A stretch of 64,000 bases of DNA, from the NCBI RefSeq assembly GCF_000971235.1, contig NZ_BBMB01000013.1, positions 1 to 64,000 on the forward strand, given 5' to 3'. Shown here piece by piece: positions 34,809 through 51,623 of this stretch (position 1 is its first letter; each line of letters begins with the position of its first letter). Origin of the DNA: Demequina subtropica. Its GTDB lineage: Bacteria > Actinomycetota > Actinomycetes > Actinomycetales > Demequinaceae. The notes beneath the pieces were generated by a model. It did no database searches. It worked only from the letters and a program-made list of their open reading frames with translations, and was not told the origin of the DNA. The position numbers were made by a program, and so were the translations under genes.

Positions 34809-35999
34809 TCAGTCCTCCAGAACGGCGAGGCCCGGCAGGACCTTGCCCTCGAGCAGCTCGAGCGACGCGCCGCCGCCCGTCGAGATGTGGCCGAAGCCGG
34901 CCTCGTCGAAGCCGAGCAGGCGCACGGCCGCGGCCGAGTCGCCGCCACCGACGACCGAGAAGCCGTCGGAGTCGATCATCGCCTGGGCGACGGCCTTGGT
35001 GCCGGCCGCGAAGGCCTCCATCTCGAACACGCCCATGGGGCCGTTCCACACGATGGTCTTGGCGTCGGCGAGCTTGGACGCGAACAGCGCGGCCGAGTCG
35101 GGGCCGATGTCGAGGCCCATGCGGTCCGCGGGGATCGCGTCCGCGGCGACCACGAGCGCATCTGCGTCGGCCGCGAACTTGTCCGCCGCGACGATGTCGG
35201 TCGGGAGGACGATCTCGACGCCGTTCTCCTCGGCCGTCTTGAGGTAGCCCTTGACCGTGTCGATCTGGTCGGCCTCGAGGAGCGAGGTGCCGACCTCGTA
35301 GCCCTTGGCCGCGAGGAAGGTGAAGACCATGCCGCCGCCGATGAGGAGACGGTCGGCCTTGGTGAGGAGGTTCGCGATGACGCCGAGCTTGTCGGAGACC
35401 TTCGAGCCGCCGAGGACCACCGCGTACGGGCGGGCCGGGTCGGTGACGGCCTTGCCCAGCGACACGACCTCCTTCTCGACCAGCGTGCCGGCCGCGGCGG
35501 GCAGCACCTGCGCGACGTCGTAGACCGACGCCTGCTTGCGGTGCACGACGCCGAAGCCGTCCGAGACGAACGCGTCCGCGAAGGCCGCGAGCTCGGCGGC
35601 GAGCGCCTGGCGCTCCTCGTCGACCTTCGAGGTCTCGCGCGCGTCGAAGCGCACGTTCTCGAGCATGGCCACCTGGCCGGGCTCGAGCGCGTCGGTGACG
35701 GCCTTCGCCGACGGGCCGACGAGGTCGTCCGCGAGGGTCACGGGCTTGCCGAGCAGCTCCGCGAGGCGGGCCGCGGCGGGCGCGAGCGAGTACTTGGCCT
35801 CGGGCTCGCCCTTGGGGCGGCCGAGGTGCGCGGTGACGATGACGGCGGCGCCGGCGGCGAGCAGCTTCTCGATCGTGGGGACCGAGGCGCGGACGCGGCC
35901 GTCGTCCGTGATGGTGGTGCCGTCGAGCGGGACGTTGAGGTCCGAGCGGACGAGCACCTTCTTGCCGGCGAGGTCGCCGAGCGAGTCGATGGTCTTCAT
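34809..35999 (-). CDS. pgk: Phosphoglycerate kinase
   Basis: A 396-residue two-lobe kinase making ATP and 3-phosphoglycerate. [33 protein letters not shown] and the C-terminal [16 protein letters not shown] are conserved substrate and nucleotide motifs. ATG 35999 ([10 protein letters not shown]) was chosen over the upstream in-frame start at 36062, which would run into the gap terminator. It lies after a strong terminator, so it probably has its own promoter in 36000-36048. Confidence 0.96.
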   Translation of the reverse strand: MKTIDSLGDLAGKKVLVRSDLNVPLDGTTITDDGRVRASVPTIEKLLAAGAAVIVTAHLGRPKGEPEAKYSLAPAAARLAELLGKPVTLADDLVGPSAKAVTDALEPGQVAMLENVRFDARETSKVDEERQALAAELAAFADAFVSDGFGVVHRKQASVYDVAQVLPAAAGTLVEKEVVSLGKAVTDPARPYAVVLGGSKVSDKLGVIANLLTKADRLLIGGGMVFTFLAAKGYEVGTSLLEADQIDTVKGYLKTAEENGVEIVLPTDIVAADKFAADADALVVAADAIPADRMGLDIGPDSAALFASKLADAKTIVWNGPMGVFEMEAFAAGTKAVAQAMIDSDGFSVVGGGDSAAAVRLLGFDEAGFGHISTGGGASLELLEGKVLPGLAVLED

Positions 36000-36048
36000 C
36001 AGTGTTCCTGTTCCTGTGAGAGCGGAAGGGAGAAAGAGGGTGACGCGA

Positions 36049-36084
36049 CGACGGCCGCACACGCCAGAGCGTGCGCGGCCGTCG
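36049..36084 (-). terminator. Terminator after gap
   Basis: Ten perfect pairs (CGACGGCCGC with GCGGCCGTCG) plus five inner pairs after one mismatch and a CAGA loop, 21 bases after the gap stop. Confidence 0.7.
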
Positions 36085-36105
36085 AAGCGATCACATCGAG
36101 AGTGC

Positions 36106-37173
<1,068 letters not shown>

Positions 37174-37282
37174 CTACGTGCGCCGGACGCCGCTCGGGAG
37201 CGGGCCACTGCTGATGAGCCTACAACGAATCCGAGGACGCACCCAGCGGACAGAAGTCCCAGGTGGGAACGTTCACAGACGG

Positions 37283-38266
37283 CTATTCGTCGTCGAGGAG
37301 GTCCTGGTTGATGCCCGCCTCGGTGTCCGGGATCCCCAGCTCCTCGGCGCGCTTGTCCGCCGTCGCGAGGAGGCGTCGGATGCGCCCCGCGACGGCGTCC
37401 TTGGTGAGCGGCGGATCGGCGAGCTTGCCGAGCTCCTCGAGCGACGCCTCACGGTTCGCGAGGCGCAGCTCCCCCGCCTCACGGAGGTGCTCGGGAAGGT
37501 CGTCGCCGAGGATCTCGAAGGCGCGCGCCACGCGCGCCCCGGCCGCCACCGCGGCGCGGGCGCTGCGCCGCAGGTTGGCGTCGTCGAAGTTCGCGAGCCG
37601 GTTTGCGGTCCCCCGCACCTCGCGACGCGTGCGCTTCTCCTCCCACGCGAGCACGGACTCGTGCGCGCCGAGGCGCGTGAGCAGCGCCGCGATCGAGTCG
37701 CCGTCGCGGATGACCACGCGGTCCACGCCGCGCACCTCGCGCGACTTGGCGCTGAGCCCGAGGCGGCGCGCGGCACCGACGAGCGCGAGCGCGGCCTCAG
37801 GCCCGGGCGACGTCACCTCGAGCGCCGAGGAGCGTCCGGGCTCGGTGAGCGAGCCGTGGGCGAGGAACGCGCCGCGCCAGGCGGCGACGGTGTCCTCGAT
37901 CGCACCGCCGACCACATGGGGCGGGAGCCCGCGCACGGGCCGGCCGCGGTGATCGAGGAGGCCGGTCTGACGCGCGAGCGCCTCGCCCTCCTTCACCACG
38001 CGGACCACGTAGCGGTTGCCCTTCTTGAGGCCGCCGCCGGAGACCACGATGATCTCGGAGCCGAGCCCGTAGGTCTCGTGGATGAAGCCGCGCAGGCGGC
38101 GCGCCGCGGCGGCGGTGTCGAGCTCGGCCTCGATGACGATGCGTCCGGAGACGATGTGCAGACCGCCCGCGAATCGGAGGGTCGCCGCGATCTCCGCCTT
38201 GCGTGCGGAGACCTTCTCGAGCGGGACCCTTGCGAGCTCGTCCTTCACCTGTGCCGTCAAAGCCAT
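37283..38266 (-). CDS. whiA: DNA-binding protein WhiA
   Basis: A 327-residue WhiA, with a LAGLIDADG-like N-terminal domain ([27 protein letters not shown]-type loop) and a C-terminal helix-turn-helix ([47 protein letters not shown] region). In actinobacteria it controls sporulation or cell division genes with WhiB; in other Gram-positives it affects chromosome segregation. ATG 38266 follows yvcK by 20 bases. It ends the uvrA-uvrC-rapZ-yvcK-whiA run. Confidence 0.96.
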   Translation of the reverse strand: MALTAQVKDELARVPLEKVSARKAEIAATLRFAGGLHIVSGRIVIEAELDTAAAARRLRGFIHETYGLGSEIIVVSGGGLKKGNRYVVRVVKEGEALARQTGLLDHRGRPVRGLPPHVVGGAIEDTVAAWRGAFLAHGSLTEPGRSSALEVTSPGPEAALALVGAARRLGLSAKSREVRGVDRVVIRDGDSIAALLTRLGAHESVLAWEEKRTRREVRGTANRLANFDDANLRRSARAAVAAGARVARAFEILGDDLPEHLREAGELRLANREASLEELGKLADPPLTKDAVAGRIRRLLATADKRAEELGIPDTEAGINQDLLDDE

Positions 38267-38286
38267 GGCGACAATGATGGCATCAC

Positions 38287-39234
38287 TTACCGCGCGAGCG
38301 CGCCGCCGCTCGTGACCCAGGTCACCAGGGCCCGGTACTCGCCGCTCAGCCGCACCACGTCGTGGCGGTCGAGCGTGCCCTCCTCGCGCATCGGCACGCA
38401 CACATAGCGCGCCCCCCAGTCCTCCACCGCGGAACGGAGCGCCGCATCGTCCTCGGCCGCGTCGACGAGCACCGCCGCGGGGCGGAAGTCCGGGGCCGTG
38501 GCGCGCAGGGCCGCGATGTCGTCCACCCGGTTGGTCCCGGCGGTCTCCTCGTCCTCGTCGGCGATGTTGAGCGTGAGGATGGTGCGGGGCCCCGCCGCGA
38601 CGAGCGCCTCGGCCACGCGCGGCACCAGGAAGTGCGTGAGCACGGAGGTGTACCAGCTGCCCGGCCCGAGGATCACGGCATCCGCCTTCGCGATCGCGTC
38701 GAGCGTCGCCGCGGGCACCGCGGGATCGGGCGGGTCGATCGCGAGCGAGCGGACCCGCCCGGGCGCGGTCGCGACCGCCACCTGACCCACGACGCGCCGC
38801 GGGCCGTCGGCGCAGGCCACCTCGGCGCTCACGGTGATGGGTTCGGTGGAGACCGGGAGCACGCGGCCCTCGGCGCGCAGCAGGCGCGCCACCCAGTCGA
38901 GCCCCTCGACGATCCCGCCGGTGCGGTCCCACAGGCCCGCGATGAGCAGGTTCCCCACCGCATGCCCGTCGAGCGGCCCGCCGGTGGCGAAGCGCCACTG
39001 GAGCACGTCGCGCCACGTGCGACCCCACTCGGTGTCCTCGCACAGCGCGGACAGCGCCATGCGCAGATCACCCGGCGGAGGCACGGGCATCTCGGCCCGG
39101 ATGCGGCCCGAGGATCCGCCGTCGTCCGCGACCGTGACCACGGCGGTGAGCTCCTCGCACGTGCCGCGCAGCGCGGTGAGCGAGGCGTAGAGCCCGTGGC
39201 CGCCGCCCAGCGCGACCACGCGAGGACCGGTCAT
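38287..39234 (-). CDS. yvcK: YvcK/CofD-like gluconeogenesis factor
   Basis: A 315-residue YvcK (CuvA) protein, a UDP-sugar-binding regulator needed for growth on gluconeogenic carbon and for cell-wall synthesis. [18 protein letters not shown] is the nucleotide-binding start, [12 protein letters not shown] and [17 protein letters not shown] are family signatures. ATG 39234 overlaps the rapZ stop (ATGA). Fixed synteny rapZ-yvcK-whiA supports the call. Confidence 0.95.
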   Translation of the reverse strand: MTGPRVVALGGGHGLYASLTALRGTCEELTAVVTVADDGGSSGRIRAEMPVPPPGDLRMALSALCEDTEWGRTWRDVLQWRFATGGPLDGHAVGNLLIAGLWDRTGGIVEGLDWVARLLRAEGRVLPVSTEPITVSAEVACADGPRRVVGQVAVATAPGRVRSLAIDPPDPAVPAATLDAIAKADAVILGPGSWYTSVLTHFLVPRVAEALVAAGPRTILTLNIADEDEETAGTNRVDDIAALRATAPDFRPAAVLVDAAEDDAALRSAVEDWGARYVCVPMREEGTLDRHDVVRLSGEYRALVTWVTSGGALAR

Positions 39235-40151
39235 CGCACCTCCCGGTCACGATGCGTGACGCGCACCTGGTAGCCCCGGTCCGTGAGCACGCGGCCGAGC
39301 TCGGTCGCGATCGCGACGGACCGATGCTTGCCGCCGGTGCAGCCGACCGCGATGGTCACCGAGTGCTTGTCGTGCGCGCGATAGCGATCGAGCACTAGCC
39401 CCATGACGTCCGCGTACCCGGAGACGAACTCGCGGGCGCCGTCCGAGGCGAGCACGTAGTCGCGCACGGGAGCGTCCAGCCCGGTCAGCGGGCGCAGCGC
39501 CGGCTCCCAGTGCGGGTTCTGGAGGAAGCGGACGTCGGCGATGAAGTCCGCGTCGTGGGGCGCGCCGTTCTTGAAGCCGAAGGACTGGACGTTGACCTGG
39601 AGGGTCGGCTCGCCCTCCCCCGCGATCTCGGTCATGGTGTCCCGGAGCTGGTGGACGTTGAGCCGCGACGTGTCGACCACCTCGGTCGCCCGCTCCCGGA
39701 CCGCGGCGAGCGCGTCCCGCTCGCGCGCGATGCCCTCGACGATCGTGCCGTCGCCCTGCAGCGGATGCGGGCGGCGTGCCTCCTCGAAGCGACGCACGAG
39801 CGTCGCGTCCGAGGCGTCGAGGAAGACGGTCCGCACCGCGATGCCGCGCGTCTCCAGGTCGTCGAGCACGGCCTCCACGTCCTGGAAGAACGATCCTCCG
39901 CGCACGTCGACCACCGCGGCGAGGCGACGATGCGGCCCTCGCCCGATCATCTCGACCAGGCCGGCGAGCAGCTGCGGTGGGAGGTTGTCGACCACGTACC
40001 AGCCGAGGTCGGCGAGCGCGGCCGCGGCGCGTGTGCGGCCGGCGCCCGACATGCCGGTGAGCACCATGACCTCGGCGTCGACCCCGGTCATGTCGAGCTC
40101 CGGGCGCGGGATGCCCGACGGGTACGTGACTGGCGGGACCTCTTCCATCAT
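39231..40151 (-). CDS. rapZ: RNase adapter RapZ (YvcJ) nucleotide-binding protein
   Basis: A 306-residue RapZ-family P-loop protein. [15 protein letters not shown] is the Walker A region, in which the usual GKS is GRT as in other actinobacterial members; DNLPPQLL and [16 protein letters not shown] are the other conserved blocks. In E. coli it directs RNase E to GlmY/GlmZ RNAs; in actinobacteria the RNA role is not established. Starts ATG 40151 or 40148 are equivalent; both overlap the uvrC stop. Confidence 0.94.
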   Translation of the reverse strand: MMEEVPPVTYPSGIPRPELDMTGVDAEVMVLTGMSGAGRTRAAAALADLGWYVVDNLPPQLLAGLVEMIGRGPHRRLAAVVDVRGGSFFQDVEAVLDDLETRGIAVRTVFLDASDATLVRRFEEARRPHPLQGDGTIVEGIARERDALAAVRERATEVVDTSRLNVHQLRDTMTEIAGEGEPTLQVNVQSFGFKNGAPHDADFIADVRFLQNPHWEPALRPLTGLDAPVRDYVLASDGAREFVSGYADVMGLVLDRYRAHDKHSVTIAVGCTGGKHRSVAIATELGRVLTDRGYQVRVTHRDREVR

Positions 40152-42031
40152 GGCTCCAGCATGCCAGCCTCACCCCGGAGAGCCTGGTAGACCGTCCGCG
40201 CGGTGCCGTCACCGACCCCGGGCACCAGGGCGATCTGCTCGATGGACGCCTCCTTGAGGCGGGCGAGCGACCCGAAGTGCGTGAGCAGCGCCTTCGCCCG
40301 TCCCGGGCCGACCCCGGGCACCTGGTCGAGCGCGGACACCTTCATGGCCTTGCCGCGCTTCGCGCGGTGATGGCGGATCGCGAAGCGGTGGGCCTCGTCG
40401 CGGACGCGCTGCAGCAGGTACAGGGCCTCGGACCCGCGCGGCAGGATCACCGGGAAGTCGTCGCCAGGGACCCACACCTCTTCAAGGCGCTTCGCGAGGC
40501 CGACGACGGCGATCTCCGGGACGCCGACCTCGTCGAGGGTGCGCCGCGCGGCGTTGACCTGCGGCAGGCCGCCGTCGACCACCACGAGCTGCGGCGGGTA
40601 CGCGAACCGCGCGGACTCGCGCTCCTCGGGTGGCAGCTGGGACTCCTCGAGGTACCGGCGGAAGCGGCGCGAGAGGACCTCGTGCATCGCCGCGGTGTCG
40701 TCGACCGCATCGGCGATCGAGAACTGCCGGTACTCGGGCTTGCGCGCGATCGCGTCCTCGAACACCACCATCGAGCCCACCTGGTTGGTGCCCTGCGTAT
40801 GGGAGATGTCGTAGCACTCGATGCGCAGCGGAGCCTCCGCCAGGCCGAGCGTCTCCTGCAGCTCCTGGAGCGCGGCCGATCGCGTCGTGAGGTCGGACGC
40901 CCGCTTGAGGCGGTGCTGCTCGAGCACCTGGACCGCGTTGCCGTGGCCCGTGCCCGCGAGCTCCGCCTTCTTGCCCCGCGCCGGGACGCGCATCGTCACC
41001 TTGGCGCCGCGCAGCCCGGACAGCCACTCGGTGAGGATCGCGTGCTCGTCGGGCAGGTGCGGGACCAGGACCTCGGGCGGGATCTCCTCGGCATCGGCCG
41101 CGCCGTACGCCTCCTCGAGCAGGCGCACCACCATCCCTGCCGGACCGAGCGGCTCGGGCTTGTCGACCACCCAGCCGCGCTCGCCCGCGATGCGGCCGTC
41201 GCGGACGTGGAACACGTGGGCCGCGGCCTCGAGCTCGTCGTCCTCGAGCGAGAAGATGTCGGTGTCGACCCCCGCGTCGAGCACGATCGCGTTGCGCTCG
41301 AGCACGCTGTCGAGCGCGCGGAGCCTGTCGCGCGCCCGCGCCGCGGCCTCGAAGTCCTCGCGCTCCGCGGCGTCGTGCATCGTCCCGGTGAGGTCGCGCA
41401 CCAGCGGCTTGGCATCGCCGGCGAGCACCTGGCACACCCGCTCGGCCAGGTCGCGGTGGTCCTCGGGGCTGATCCGTCCGACGCAGGGGGCGGCGCACTT
41501 GTCGATGTAGCCGAGCAGGCACGGCCTCCCCTGCCGCTCGGCCTTGCGGAACACCCCGGGCGCGCAGGTGCGCACGGGAAGCGCGGTGAGCAGCGTGTCG
41601 ACGGTCTCCCGGATGGCCCAGGCCTTCGCGTACGGGCCGAAGTAGCGCACGCCCTTCTTGCGCTCGCCGCGCATCACCTGGATACGGGGGAACCGTTCGT
41701 TCATCGTGACCGCGAGGTAGGGATACGACTTGTCGTCGCGGAAGACCACGTTGAAGCGGGGGTCGTACTGCTTGATCCAGGTGTGCTCGAGGATGAGCGC
41801 CTCGACCTCGTTGCGCACCACCGTCCACTCGACGGACGCCGCGGTGGTCACCATGGCGCGCGTGCGGGGGTGCAGCTGCGCCGGGTCCTGGAAGTAGTTG
41901 GCGAGCCGCGCGCGCAGGCTCTTGGCCTTGCCGACGTACACGACGCGCCCGTGCGGGTCCCGGAACCGGTACACCCCGGGCTTGGTCGGGATGGTGCCCG
42001 GGGCCGGGCGGTACGAGGCGGGGTCGGTCAC
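40148..42031 (-). CDS. uvrC: Excinuclease ABC subunit C
   Basis: A 627-residue UvrC that makes both incisions in nucleotide excision repair. GIY-YIG domain at the start ([20 protein letters not shown]), a UVR motif about residue 205-240, an RNase H-like nuclease ([32 protein letters not shown]) and tandem HhH at the end ([16 protein letters not shown]). GTG 42031, 16 bases after the uvrA stop, so uvrA and uvrC are co-transcribed. Confidence 0.96.
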   Translation of the reverse strand: MTDPASYRPAPGTIPTKPGVYRFRDPHGRVVYVGKAKSLRARLANYFQDPAQLHPRTRAMVTTAASVEWTVVRNEVEALILEHTWIKQYDPRFNVVFRDDKSYPYLAVTMNERFPRIQVMRGERKKGVRYFGPYAKAWAIRETVDTLLTALPVRTCAPGVFRKAERQGRPCLLGYIDKCAAPCVGRISPEDHRDLAERVCQVLAGDAKPLVRDLTGTMHDAAEREDFEAAARARDRLRALDSVLERNAIVLDAGVDTDIFSLEDDELEAAAHVFHVRDGRIAGERGWVVDKPEPLGPAGMVVRLLEEAYGAADAEEIPPEVLVPHLPDEHAILTEWLSGLRGAKVTMRVPARGKKAELAGTGHGNAVQVLEQHRLKRASDLTTRSAALQELQETLGLAEAPLRIECYDISHTQGTNQVGSMVVFEDAIARKPEYRQFSIADAVDDTAAMHEVLSRRFRRYLEESQLPPEERESARFAYPPQLVVVDGGLPQVNAARRTLDEVGVPEIAVVGLAKRLEEVWVPGDDFPVILPRGSEALYLLQRVRDEAHRFAIRHHRAKRGKAMKVSALDQVPGVGPGRAKALLTHFGSLARLKEASIEQIALVPGVGDGTARTVYQALRGEAGMLEP

Positions 42032-42047
42032 GCGGCCAGCCTACGGA

Positions 42048-44888
<2,841 letters not shown>

Positions 44889-44976
44889 CCGGCCATGCTA
44901 CGCGGAAACCGCTTCGAACACACGTTCGATCGCGCGTGTCGCGGCACGATGCCGCCGACCGGGGGCGCGCAGGCGC

Positions 44977-44982
44977 TAGCTT
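44977..44982 (+). promoter_or_regulatory. Candidate -10 box for a leaderless transcript
   Basis: TAGCTT ends 6 bases before GTG 44989, the same spacing as at ctaB and 12501. No SD precedes the GTG. Confidence 0.4.
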
Positions 44983-44988
44983 GCGCCT

Positions 44989-45732
44989 GTGGAGACCTCC
45001 GACACCCCTGCTCGCACGCTCGCCGATCTCGCGGAGGCGCAGGTGAAGGTGGTGGACACGGCGCGCCCTCCCGTGTGGCGCTCGGCGTCCGTCGCTCTCG
45101 GCCTCGGCGGCTCGATCGCCGCGCTGTCCCTGGGATCGCCGTTCCCGTGGGCCCTCCTCACCCTCGGGCTCCTCATCCTCCCGAGCATGGTCAGCCTGCG
45201 GGACACGATGCGCCCCCAGGTGCGCTCCTGGCGCGCCTACGGGTGGTGGGCCGCCTGGTTCGTCGGCATCGTGGCACCTGCCGCAGCGGCCGCGATCTCG
45301 CTCGGGTGGAGCGGGGATGCGTCCTGGGTGGGCATCGCCCTCGGCGGCGCGACGGGCGCGGCGACGTTCGGCGTCTTCCTCCGATGGGGCGCGGAGGCGG
45401 TGCTTCCCGTGCTGCCTGACGCATCCACACCGGCGCGCCTCGACCCCGCGCTCGCCGACCCGCTCACCCTCCGCCTCCTCGGCGTGCTCGCGTGCTACCA
45501 AGGCATCGTCGCGGGCCCGGCCGCCGCACGCATGCTCGAGTGCGATCGTGACGCGGTCGACGCCACCGCCGCCGCGCTCGCCGCCGCGGGCCACGCGGAG
45601 CTCGCGCACCCGGACGCGGCATGGGGAGGGCACCGCCCGTGGATGCGCGCGACGCCGGCGGGACGCACGGCGTTCGACGCGCACGTCGCCGCCCTGCGCG
45701 AGGCCGCAGGCGGGGTCGCCGCGCCGCGCTGA
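44989..45732 (+). CDS. Membrane protein with C-terminal winged-helix-like domain
   Basis: A 247-residue protein of unknown role. Residues 30-145 contain about four hydrophobic segments (ASVALGLGGSIAALSLG, PWALLTLGLLILPSMVSL, WWAAWFVGIVAPAAAAAISL, VGIALGGATGAATFGVFL). Residues about 160-240 look like a MarR/ArsR-type winged helix: PLTLRLLGVLACYQG, MLECDRDAVDATAAALAAAG and MRATPAGRTAFDAHVAAL, the last as in PadR/MarR wings. A membrane-tethered regulator is therefore possible. GTG 44989 with a -10 six bases upstream suggests a leaderless mRNA. It lies 43 bases before a YciI-family gene. Confidence 0.65.
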   Translation: METSDTPARTLADLAEAQVKVVDTARPPVWRSASVALGLGGSIAALSLGSPFPWALLTLGLLILPSMVSLRDTMRPQVRSWRAYGWWAAWFVGIVAPAAAAAISLGWSGDASWVGIALGGATGAATFGVFLRWGAEAVLPVLPDASTPARLDPALADPLTLRLLGVLACYQGIVAGPAAARMLECDRDAVDATAAALAAAGHAELAHPDAAWGGHRPWMRATPAGRTAFDAHVAALREAAGGVAAPR

Positions 45733-45775
45733 CGCGCGCATCGTCCCCACGCCGCGGATCAGGCAGGATGACCCC

Positions 45776-46075
45776 ATGAGCCTCTACGCGATCCATTACG
45801 TCTACGACGAGCGCGCCGACGAGCGCGCAGCGCGGCGCCCCGAGCACCTCGCGCACTTCCGCACGCTCGCGGACGCGGGCACCGTGACCGCGATCGGACG
45901 CTACGGCGACGACCTCGAGCCGGGCGCGCTCATCATCGTCGACGTCGAGACGAGGCAGGACGCCGAGCGGATCATCGCCGGCGACCCGTACGTGCGCGCG
46001 GGCCTGGTGCCCCGGCACTCCGTCCGCGAGTGGCCGGCCTTCGGCGCGTGGCCCGGCCGGGACTTCCCCGCCTGA
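45776..46075 (+). CDS. YciI-family protein
   Basis: A 99-residue YciI-like protein with a ferredoxin-like fold. SLYAIHYVYDERADERAARRP opens with the family strand and R-rich loop; HLAHFRTLADAGTVTAIGRY carries the conserved His; DPYVRAGLVPRHSVREW closes it. Members are thought to be small dehydrochlorinase-like or stress enzymes of unclear substrate. ATG 45776, downstream of the membrane wHTH gene, converging on the TerC gene. Confidence 0.85.
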   Translation: MSLYAIHYVYDERADERAARRPEHLAHFRTLADAGTVTAIGRYGDDLEPGALIIVDVETRQDAERIIAGDPYVRAGLVPRHSVREWPAFGAWPGRDFPA

Positions 46076-46108
46076 GCGTGCCGCGACGCGGCGCCCAGCG
46101 CTCGAGGA

Positions 46109-47140
46109 TCAGACCTCGTCGGCCTGCGCGTCCTGGTGCCGGTGGTGGTGCTCGCGCGGCAGCTCCTCGCCCGTGCGTGCCGAGACGATGACGGACACCA
46201 GCGCCGCGCCGCCGATCGCGACGATGATGACCGCGAGCGACATCCACGTGGGGATCTCGGGCGCCCATGCCACGGGCTCTCCCCCGTTGATGAACGGCAG
46301 CGAGTTCTCGTGCAGAGCGCTCAGGACCAGCTTGACGCCGATGAACGCGAGCACCACCGACAGGCCGTAGGAGAGGTACACGAGCCGCCGCAGCAGGCCC
46401 TCGACCACGAAGAACAGCTGACGCAGGCCCATCAGCGCGAAGGCGTTCGCGGTGAAGACGATGTACGGGTCGTCGGTGAGGCCGAAGATCGCGGGGATCG
46501 AGTCGAGCGCGAACAGCACATCGGTGGTGCCGATCGCGATCATGACCATGAGCAGCGGGGTGACGAGCCGCTTGCCGTGCTCCTTCACCAGCACGGCGCC
46601 GCCGCGGTAGCCGTCCGTGGCGGGCAGGAAGCGCCGCGCCAGCGCCACGAGCGCGGTCTCCTTGTACTCGACCTCGCCCTCCTCGGCGCCGCCCTCGCGC
46701 GCCACGCTCACCGCGGTCCACAGCAGGAAGAACCCGAAGAGGTAGAAGACCCACGAGAACGCGTGCAGCGCTGCCGCGCCGGCCGCGATGAAGAGGCCGC
46801 GCAGCACCAGCGCCAGCACCACGCCGAACAGCAGCACGCGCTGCCGGTAGCGCGGGGGTACCTGGAAGCGCGCGAGGATCACCAGGAAGACGAAGAGGTT
46901 GTCGACCGAGAGCGACCACTCCGTGACGTAGCCGGCGAAGAACTCGACGCCCTTGCCAGGGCCCGCCCACGCGAGCATCGCCACGCCGAAGATCACGGCG
47001 AGGCCCACGTAGAACAGGGTCCAGCGCACCGACTCCTTGAAGCTCGGCTCGTGCGGACGCCGCACCACGACCAGGAAGTCGAACGCGACGACGGCGAGGA
47101 CGCCGAGGATGGTCACCAGCCAGACGGTCGTCGATTCCAC
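46109..47140 (-). CDS. TerC-family integral membrane protein
   Basis: A 343-residue TerC/Alx-type membrane protein with about nine hydrophobic segments. The conserved acidic residues inside helices are visible in AFDFLVVVRRP, LSVDNLFVFLVILARF and TTDVLFALDSIPAIFGLT. Members are implicated in tellurite resistance and in manganese or metal export, including to metallated secreted enzymes; the substrate here is inferred. It ends in a cytoplasmic His-rich tail (REHHHRHQD). ATG 47140. No ter operon genes are nearby. Confidence 0.9.
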   Translation of the reverse strand: MESTTVWLVTILGVLAVVAFDFLVVVRRPHEPSFKESVRWTLFYVGLAVIFGVAMLAWAGPGKGVEFFAGYVTEWSLSVDNLFVFLVILARFQVPPRYRQRVLLFGVVLALVLRGLFIAAGAAALHAFSWVFYLFGFFLLWTAVSVAREGGAEEGEVEYKETALVALARRFLPATDGYRGGAVLVKEHGKRLVTPLLMVMIAIGTTDVLFALDSIPAIFGLTDDPYIVFTANAFALMGLRQLFFVVEGLLRRLVYLSYGLSVVLAFIGVKLVLSALHENSLPFINGGEPVAWAPEIPTWMSLAVIIVAIGGAALVSVIVSARTGEELPREHHHRHQDAQADEV

Positions 47141-47201
47141 CGGACCATCGTAGAGGCGCGCCGCGGTCGCTCGATGCGCACACCGGCGCTCGTGCCGCCG
47201 C

Positions 47202-49274
<2,073 letters not shown>

Positions 49275-49318
49275 GCGACTACGGTACGCCGGGCCTCCGA
49301 CAGCGGATCGCGGCGCTC

Positions 49319-49912
49319 TCAGGCCGGGACGTGGAGCGCCCAGAACGCGTCGACCTGAGCGTCGAGGTCGGCGACCCGGCCGGAGCCGTCGAGCACGGCA
49401 TCGGCCACCGCCTCTCGCTCCAGGTCCGTCGCCTGCGAGGCGATCCGCGCGGCGGCGTCGGAGGCCGCCATGCCGCGGGAGTCGACCATCCGCCTGACCC
49501 GCACGTCCTCGGGCGCGGCCACCGTGACGACGAGGTCGAAGTCCTGCCCCAGGCCGCTCTCGACGAGCAGCGGGATGTCGTGCACCACCACCTTCGCGCC
49601 CTCACGGCGCGCCTGCCGGTCCGCCGCCGCTCCCATGGCGAGCACGTACGGGTGCACGATCGCGTTGAGACGGCCGCGCGCGTGATCGTCGGAGAACACG
49701 ATCTGCGCGAGCGCCGCACGGTCGAGCGCGCCGCCGCTGAGCACGCGGTCGCCGAACTCGGAGACGATGTCCACGAGCGCCGCGGACCCGGGCTCGACAG
49801 CCCGGCGGGCCAGCTCGTCGTGGTCGATCACCCGCGCGCCGAGCGCGCGGAAGCGCGCGGAGGCCGTGGACTTGCCCGAGGCGATCCCCCCGGTGAGGCC
49901 GATGCGTAGCAC
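49319..49912 (-). CDS. coaE: Dephospho-CoA kinase
   Basis: A 197-residue CoaE, last step of coenzyme A synthesis. [19 protein letters not shown] is the P-loop, [14 protein letters not shown] the substrate loop, and [20 protein letters not shown] the lid region. GTG 49912. The order rpsA-coaE-uvrB is conserved in actinobacteria; a terminator after rpsA lies between rpsA and coaE, so coaE-uvrB probably use another promoter or read-through. Confidence 0.95.
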   Translation of the reverse strand: MLRIGLTGGIASGKSTASARFRALGARVIDHDELARRAVEPGSAALVDIVSEFGDRVLSGGALDRAALAQIVFSDDHARGRLNAIVHPYVLAMGAAADRQARREGAKVVVHDIPLLVESGLGQDFDLVVTVAAPEDVRVRRMVDSRGMAASDAAARIASQATDLEREAVADAVLDGSGRVADLDAQVDAFWALHVPA

Positions 49913-49960
49913 GGGTGAAGTCTCACACGCGGCGCTGACAGCCGCAAAGCCCAGGACGCG

Positions 49961-49995
49961 ACGAAGGCCGCCACCCCAGGGGTGACGGCCTTCGT
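49961..49995 (-). terminator. Terminator after rpsA
   Basis: Ten perfect pairs ACGAAGGCCG/CGGCCTTCGT plus five inner pairs around a CAG loop, ending 10 bases from the rpsA stop. Confidence 0.75.
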
Positions 49996-50005
49996 GCGGT
50001 TCCGA

Positions 50006-51493
50006 CTAGTTGCCGGTGAGCTTCTCGCGAAGCGCCGCGAGGCGCTCGTCCGAGGCAAGCGTGCCCATGTCCGTGGACTCGTCGTGCGACGAGTAGGACG
50101 CGGGCGCGTCGTTCTTGCGGCCGCCCTTGCGGGGAGCCGACGCGGCCGGAGCGGTGGCCTCGGCCTCGGCGGCTGCAGCGTCCTGCTTCGCGACGAACGA
50201 CTTGTGCGCCTCCCAGCGCTCGTGCGCCTTGGCGTACTCGGCCTCCCAGGCCTCGCGCTCGGACTCGAAGCCCTCGCGCCACTCCTGGGTCTCCGGGTCG
50301 AAGCCCTCGGGGTACTTGTAGTTGCCCTGAGCGTCGTACTCGGCGGTCATGCCGTAGAGCGCGGGGTCGAAGTCCTCGCCCTGCGGGTCCACGCCCTCGT
50401 TGGCCTGCTTGATGGACAGCGAGATGCGGCGACGCTCGAGGTCGATGTCGATGATCTTGACGAACACGTCCTCGTCCGCGGAGACGACCTGCTCGGGCAG
50501 CTCGACGTGGCGGGTGGCGAGCTCGGAGATGTGCACCAGACCCTCGATGCCCTCGTAGACGCGGACGAACGCGCCGAACGGGACGAGCTTGGTGACCTTG
50601 CCCGGGACGATCTGGCCGATCGCGTGGGTGCGGGCGTAGACCGCCCACGGGTCCTCCTGGGTCGCCTTGAGCGACAGCGAGACGCGCTCGCGGTCCATCT
50701 CGACGGTGAGGACCTCGACCTCGACCTCCTGGCCGACCGAGACGACCTCGGACGGGTGGTCGATGTGCTTCCACGACAGCTCGGAGACGTGCACGAGGCC
50801 GTCGACGCCGCCGAGGTCCACGAACGCACCGAAGTTGACGATCGAGGAGACGACACCCTTGCGGACCTGGCCCGGCGCGAGCGCGGTGAGGAACGACGAG
50901 CGCACCTCGGACTGCGTCTGCTCGAGGAAGGCACGGCGCGACAGGACCACGTTGTTGCGGTTCTTGTCGAGCTCGATGATCTTGGCCTCGATGGCCTGGC
51001 CGATGTAGGGCGCGAGGTCGCGGACGCGGCGCATCTCGACGAGCGAGGCCGGCAGGAAGCCGCGGAGGCCGATGTCCACGATGAGGCCGCCCTTGACGAC
51101 CTCGATGACGGTGCCGGAGACGACGCCGTCCTCGTCCTTGATCTTCTCGATCGAGCCCCACGCGCGCTCGTACTGCGCACGCTTCTTCGAGAGGATCAGG
51201 CGACCCTCCTTGTCCTCCTTGGTGAGGACGAGCGCCTCGATGGTGTCGCCGACGTTGACGACCTCATCCGGGTTGGCGTCGTGGCGGATGGAGAGCTCGC
51301 GCGAGGGGATGACACCCTCGGTCTTGTAGCCGATGTCGAGGAGGACCTCGTCACGGTCGACCTTCACGATGGTGCCCTCGACAAGGTCACCGTCGTCGAA
51401 GTTCTTGATGGTCGCGTCAACAGCAGCGAGGAAATCCTCAGCGGTGCCGATGTCGTTGACTGCGATGCTGGACTCGGGGGTGGAAACGGACAT
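50006..51493 (-). CDS. rpsA: 30S ribosomal protein S1
   Basis: A 495-residue S1 protein with four S1 OB-fold repeats (from about residues 35, 120, 205 and 290), for example GTIVKVDRDEVLLDIGYKTEG, GLRGFLPASLVE, GAFVDLGGVDGLVHVSELSW and GAFVRVYEGIEGLVHISELA. It recruits mRNA to the 30S subunit. The C-terminal acidic and Ala-rich tail, about 100 residues, is actinobacterial in type. Codon use is strongly biased to GAG/GTC/AAG, as for high expression. ATG 51493; terminator follows. Confidence 0.97.
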   Translation of the reverse strand: MSVSTPESSIAVNDIGTAEDFLAAVDATIKNFDDGDLVEGTIVKVDRDEVLLDIGYKTEGVIPSRELSIRHDANPDEVVNVGDTIEALVLTKEDKEGRLILSKKRAQYERAWGSIEKIKDEDGVVSGTVIEVVKGGLIVDIGLRGFLPASLVEMRRVRDLAPYIGQAIEAKIIELDKNRNNVVLSRRAFLEQTQSEVRSSFLTALAPGQVRKGVVSSIVNFGAFVDLGGVDGLVHVSELSWKHIDHPSEVVSVGQEVEVEVLTVEMDRERVSLSLKATQEDPWAVYARTHAIGQIVPGKVTKLVPFGAFVRVYEGIEGLVHISELATRHVELPEQVVSADEDVFVKIIDIDLERRRISLSIKQANEGVDPQGEDFDPALYGMTAEYDAQGNYKYPEGFDPETQEWREGFESEREAWEAEYAKAHERWEAHKSFVAKQDAAAAEAEATAPAASAPRKGGRKNDAPASYSSHDESTDMGTLASDERLAALREKLTGN

Positions 51494-51623
51494 TAAGGAA
51501 TTGCTCCGGTGGACAGGGAATCGAATGGATAGTTGTGGTCAGGCACGCAGGCGCGCCAGACCAACGAACATGCTACCTCGTCCCGGGCGCACAGGGCAAT
51601 GCGGCGCGCCCGGCGACGAAGCT

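Noticed and set aside
46109-47140. Part of a tellurite-resistance operon
   Set aside because: TerC-family genes are widespread alone and no terABDE-type genes are nearby.
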